A stretch of DNA of 64,000 bases from Cladocopium goreaui (taxonomy: Eukaryota; Sar; Dinophyceae; Suessiales; Symbiodiniaceae). A program made the position numbers and the translations under genes. This document shows positions 60,354 through 64,000 of the stretch, one piece after another. Positions within the stretch are counted from its first letter, which is position 1, and each line of letters begins with the position of its first letter. The notes beneath the pieces were generated by a model. It was not told the DNA's origin. It made no database searches and worked only from the letters and a program-made list of their open reading frames with translations. The stretch covers positions 62,001 to 126,000 of the forward strand of contig CAMXCT020006749.1 in assembly GCA_947184155.2 (NCBI GenBank), in the 5' to 3' direction.

Positions 60354-63300
60354 TCAATTCACATCTCTTGGGTCGGACTGGTCCAACTCCATCTTCGCTT
60401 GTGGAAGCGGGATCATATCCTCTGGGCTTTCGGCAGCATCCATGGTTTCAGCAGCTTCAACTTTGAAACTCATCTTTGGAGATTATTCTTCATCATCGAT
60501 GCGATCATGACCTTCTTCATTTTCTTCTTCTGAGTCAGACTTCAAAAGACGCCTCATCAGCGCAATTCTGTTGTTGCAGGTCATGTGGGCATCCTGTGGG
60601 TAGCCAAAAGCGCTGGGGTCCAGTTTCCCCGTGGACGTTTCGTTCCACTCATGGACATGCTCTGCACGTCGGCTGGTGAACTTGAAAAGGTTTGCAGATC
60701 TAAGAGCACGTTGCCAGTCGTCCTCAAATTTTGAAACTCTGAGGAACATAACATGCCTGTTAGCCTGTTGGCTGGATGTATGCAAATGAGCCTACAAGTA
60801 CATGATACATTTGTCATATCAAATGAAAATAGACATCCCGCAATACATATATATATACACAATTATACACACACATCACATATCAAATCTTAAATAGCAT
60901 CTTACAATATCTTGAACAGGCATGGAATCACATACATAAGTAGTTCTGTGTATATACATATATAGAATGTATACTCACCATGTTTTTGCAAAAAAAAATG
61001 AACCCCTTAAAATTGCACCAACATTCAACCCAGTCCTCATCTGAAGCGTCGTTGTTAATCAGATCAGGCGCCTGACGTGCAAATACTTCACCTCTCCAGT
61101 TGCCAGTGTTTGAAGGTTGCTCCTTCTGTAGGTCCTCCAGCAAATCTGAGAAGGGCTCAGCATCAAATGACACCTGAAGAGGTTTCAAGCATTCAAAAAG
61201 CACATCGGCCCATCTCCTTAGAGCGATTTCTTGGTGGATCTGAGCAAAAAATCTGCCAACCGCTTTGCCCAGTAAAACTTTGATAAGAATATTGGGCTTA
61301 TTTCCTGAGATTTGCACAATTTTAGGCTCCTAAAAATTATTGCTTGGTCAATCGCAGTCAACGGATTGGAATTTCCAGGGATGTCTTTCTATCCGAACAT
61401 ATTTCTGAGACGTGGTGATGGAAACTTTGAAATGCATGAGACCCTAGCCATCTCCAAAACAAGTACGCATTTTTAAAAGTAAAATCGCATGACTTGGCAA
61501 GTCCACGTTGCTGTGGAATCTCTGGCATCTCTTCGAAACCTGTGGAATCCACTTTCTGCAAGACCTGTCTCACGTGAGCAGGAAAGTGTTGGAAGCTGCA
61601 AAAGGGTTCCGGCAGTTCCGGATTTTCACCATTCCTATGCGACACGAAACGTTGCCATCGAATAAAATCTTCGCACAAAGTCAATAGATCTTGCAGGTGT
61701 GGAATTTCATCTTCCAGAAGGAATCTCGCAGAGGGCTCTTTATTTCCTTGTTGTTCCCCACGCAACTTGACCTGAAGTTTTTCCAACAATTCAGCAACTG
61801 TTGCGTTGACCAAGTCCAGATCCTGACTGTCTTCACGTCTTTCAGCTCTAGACCTCCTGGCAACTGCTCCAGATGTGGCAAGAGCTGCCGCCTTGGCCGG
61901 TGAGCCAGGTAGATCCCAGGGGACAGAAAAGTCTTCGCGTCTAAGGAGGCTCTTCAAACATGTCTTCAGTTCCTCGTCTGACACCTGACAAACACAGCAG
62001 AAAAGGTTGCCACGAACCGAAGTGACGGTGACGAATCAAATGGGAGGAACAATGCTGGGACTCAAGAATTGAAAGATTCCAAAGGCCAACGTAGAATCAA
62101 AAGATGGGATGCCAAGAAACATCATTATCGCATGACATTCCCATTGGCGTTAGCTTTATACGATCCATCCACTTTAGTTGGTTATCCAGTCATGCACCCT
62201 TTCAACCCGATATGCCCATTACATCCAATTAAATCCCCAGTAGAAGAAACACACAGATTCACACATATCAAACGCTTTCAATTGAAATTTCGAAATGACC
62301 GGCTGATTTGGCAGAAAAAACACGCCTCGCCATTCCTCACCAGCTCGGGTTCCTTGCTTCCCTGTTTCAAGGTTTCAGGATACCCTGCAAGCAGAGCGCC
62401 CAGAATCGATTGCAGCTCTTGGACTTCACAACCACAGTGAATGTTTTTCTGGTATTCCAAGATCATGTCCACAAGTTTTTTCCACCTTCGTTGTCTTTTC
62501 TCTCCAAAAAAAACGCGCAAACCTGTCATTTACTGTTACATTTTTTCCATTTGAATGCTCATTCCGCTTGACAATTTCTCAGCCAGTCGGCTTCGATGAT
62601 GCCGGAGGGATGTTGGACGTCTAGGAAAAAGGTCAACCGATAGTGTCTCACAGGTATTGACTCTTTTTGTGAGATTGTTGTCTGCCCAACCCGGGGATTA
62701 AATGTGATAAGCATCCCTATCCCTTGTCACCCAAACATTTTTTCCAGAGAATTGAAAGTTGCATAATCCAACGCCTTGACCTGGCGATGACTATGATGTT
62801 TTTTATCATTAACATTGCGACTATTTGGCGGTTCACCCAAGGAATCGCAAATGGATTAGAACTTTGGTTATAAATCGACATTGCCTCTACCTGCCCGGAA
62901 CTATATAACACTATATATATATAATTGTATAGCTATAATCCCACGAGCCGACAAAAAAATGGCAAACAATCTGAAGGCGCCACCTTGCCGAGATTTCGTT
63001 GCCAACTCCACCAGGCGGCAGGTTTTCTCTTGCAACGCTTGGACTATGTGCTCAACAGGCGGCAATCTCTTCCCCCTTCATGCTGTGGACCACCGTCAGA
63101 AAACTCCTCTTTTTGAAAATTACGGGCGGTGATATACACATGGACAATATTGGTTTGTGTGTATTTATGGGCATATACGCACGTGTATATATATATATAT
63201 ATGCACATACATCTATTTATATATATATATGTAATCAATCGCCTAATTTGTGTAATGCCGAGTTAAGATTAATAATCCCCTTCGATTAGAAGGCCTGTAT

Positions 63301-64000
63301 CCCTCCTGATTTTGAGGCAATACTGAAATCAATCAAGTGGATTTATTCGAAGGGTGGTTGGAGTGTCAAGCTCTTTATCTATCTATCGATCTATCTATCT
63401 ATCTACCTATCTTTCTTTCTATCTGTCTATCTATCTGTATGTCTATCTATCCGTCTACCTTTCTACCTATCAAAAACGAAGCAAATCTGCAAGACTTCCC
63501 TACTTTTTTAAACTGGCAACATCAAAAACCCAGCAATTATGCGAAGCTTCCTCAAGTTTTGAGCTTGACAACGTCAAAAACGCAGCAATTCATCGAGACT
63601 TCCTCAATTTTTGCGCTTCACAACGTCAAAAACGAAGAAATTCTGCGAGACGTCCTCATTTTTCGAAGGTGACAACATCAAAAACGAAGCAATTCTGCTC
63701 GTGCCGATGCGCTTTGCGATTTTTCATTCCATCTGTCTGCGATTTTTCATTCCATCTGTGCCGATGCGTTTGTGCGCCTGCCACGAAAGTGAGGCCAGGT
63801 CATATGAAGTGTCCCACCCGTCACGCAAAATCATCTTAGCAAACCTGAAGATCTGACGCTCTAAAATGCAACCCTCTCAGTAAATCAGGGCCCAGACCTC
63901 CTAACAGTCCCAACATGTCTGACTCATCTGTCTCTTGTACACCGCCTGCCACGCAAAAAAATCTTTGCAGATCCTCTTCAAATGCCCCACGCTTGCCAAC
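60354..64000 (-). CDS. large unidentified gene, 3' portion, 5' end off window
   Basis: Well-supported minus-strand exons. About 64000-63854 (EEDLQRFFCVAGGVQETDE, then GT donor), about 63060-62985 (HIVQALQEKTCRLVELATK), about 62625-62570 (DVQHPSGIIEADWLRNC, tentative), about 62500-62341 (LVDMILEYQKNIHCGCEVQE), 61363-61984 (207 codons, begins VSDEELKTCLKSLLRRED), 61304 to about 61012 (NKPNILIKVLLGKAVGRFF), about 60740-60512 (KFEDDWQRALRSANLFKF to EEENEE) and 60354-60460 (EAAETMDAAESPEDM, stop TGA). Junctions 62341/61984, 61363/61304 and 60512/60460 are in phase. The last intron is only 51 nt. The protein is rich in charged helices with an acidic C-terminus. No family recognised. Confidence 0.6.
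63365..63470. repeat. (TCTA)n microsatellite, degenerate
   Basis: TCTATC/TCTACC tetranucleotide run in an intron of the 60.4-64 kb gene. Confidence 0.85.
63475..63700. repeat. about 52-bp minisatellite in an intron
   Basis: CATCAAAAAC or CGTCAAAAAC recurs at about 63520, 63571, 63624 and 63677, each followed by a similar GCAATTNTGCGAGACTTCCT block. Open frames on the plus strand come from the repeat. Confidence 0.75.

Overview
The window looks like nuclear DNA of a photosynthetic dinoflagellate, most likely a member of the Symbiodiniaceae. The grounds are: (1) a chlorophyll a/c light-harvesting polyprotein whose units are joined by the SPLR cleavage tetrapeptide typical of dinoflagellates; (2) introns whose 5' splice sites are GC and GA as well as GT, shown most clearly in an actin gene that reassembles to exactly 376 codons; (3) a relic of the dinoflagellate trans-spliced leader at the head of a retroelement; (4) two protein families that I know as heavily expanded in Symbiodiniaceae. 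No bacterial operon, tRNA, rRNA or CRISPR array was seen. Gene calls come from hand-assembled exons on the minus strand. Every gene I could support reads on the minus strand, which fits the unidirectional gene clusters of dinoflagellates.

Layout from left to right. 1-3.85 kb: 3' part of a multi-exon gene of the 'WLEYFAGQ' methyltransferase-like family, running off the left edge. 4.0-7.2 kb: an RGG/lysine-rich, probably nuclear protein. 7.5-12.9 kb: the light-harvesting polyprotein, made of nearly identical tandem units whose introns carry minisatellites, telomere-type repeats and one MITE-like foldback; the last unit is cut off at a duplication breakpoint. 14.2-15.9 kb: exons of an unidentified gene. 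16.3-18.8 kb: an EF-hand calcium-binding protein with tiny exons. 19.1-24.9 kb: an endonuclease/exonuclease/phosphatase (EEP) superfamily gene plus upstream exons. 25.3-31.3 kb: exons of unidentified genes, several with membrane segments. 31.5-33.7 kb: complete actin. 34-37.7 kb: exons of unidentified genes.

The right half is repeat-rich. 37.9-40.0 kb is a ~351-bp tandem array. 40.2-42.7 kb is a very recent 1,449-bp-spaced duplication carrying exons. 44.0-44.9 kb holds smaller duplications. 49.4-50.0 kb, 52.4-53.2 kb and 54.3-54.9 kb are minisatellites. At 55.3-56.2 kb lies an intact dual-specificity-phosphatase-like gene. At 56.6-59.9 kb lies a retroelement remnant: spliced-leader relic, small membrane ORF, frameshifted gag/zinc-finger region, and an intact 508-residue ORF that looks like a C5-cytosine methyltransferase; the reverse transcriptase expected after it is absent. 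60.4-64 kb is the 3' portion of a large unidentified gene running off the right edge.

The most interesting signals are the spliced-leader relic heading a retroelement that carries a methyltransferase-like ORF, the internally duplicating and truncated light-harvesting polyprotein, and MITE-like foldbacks inside introns.
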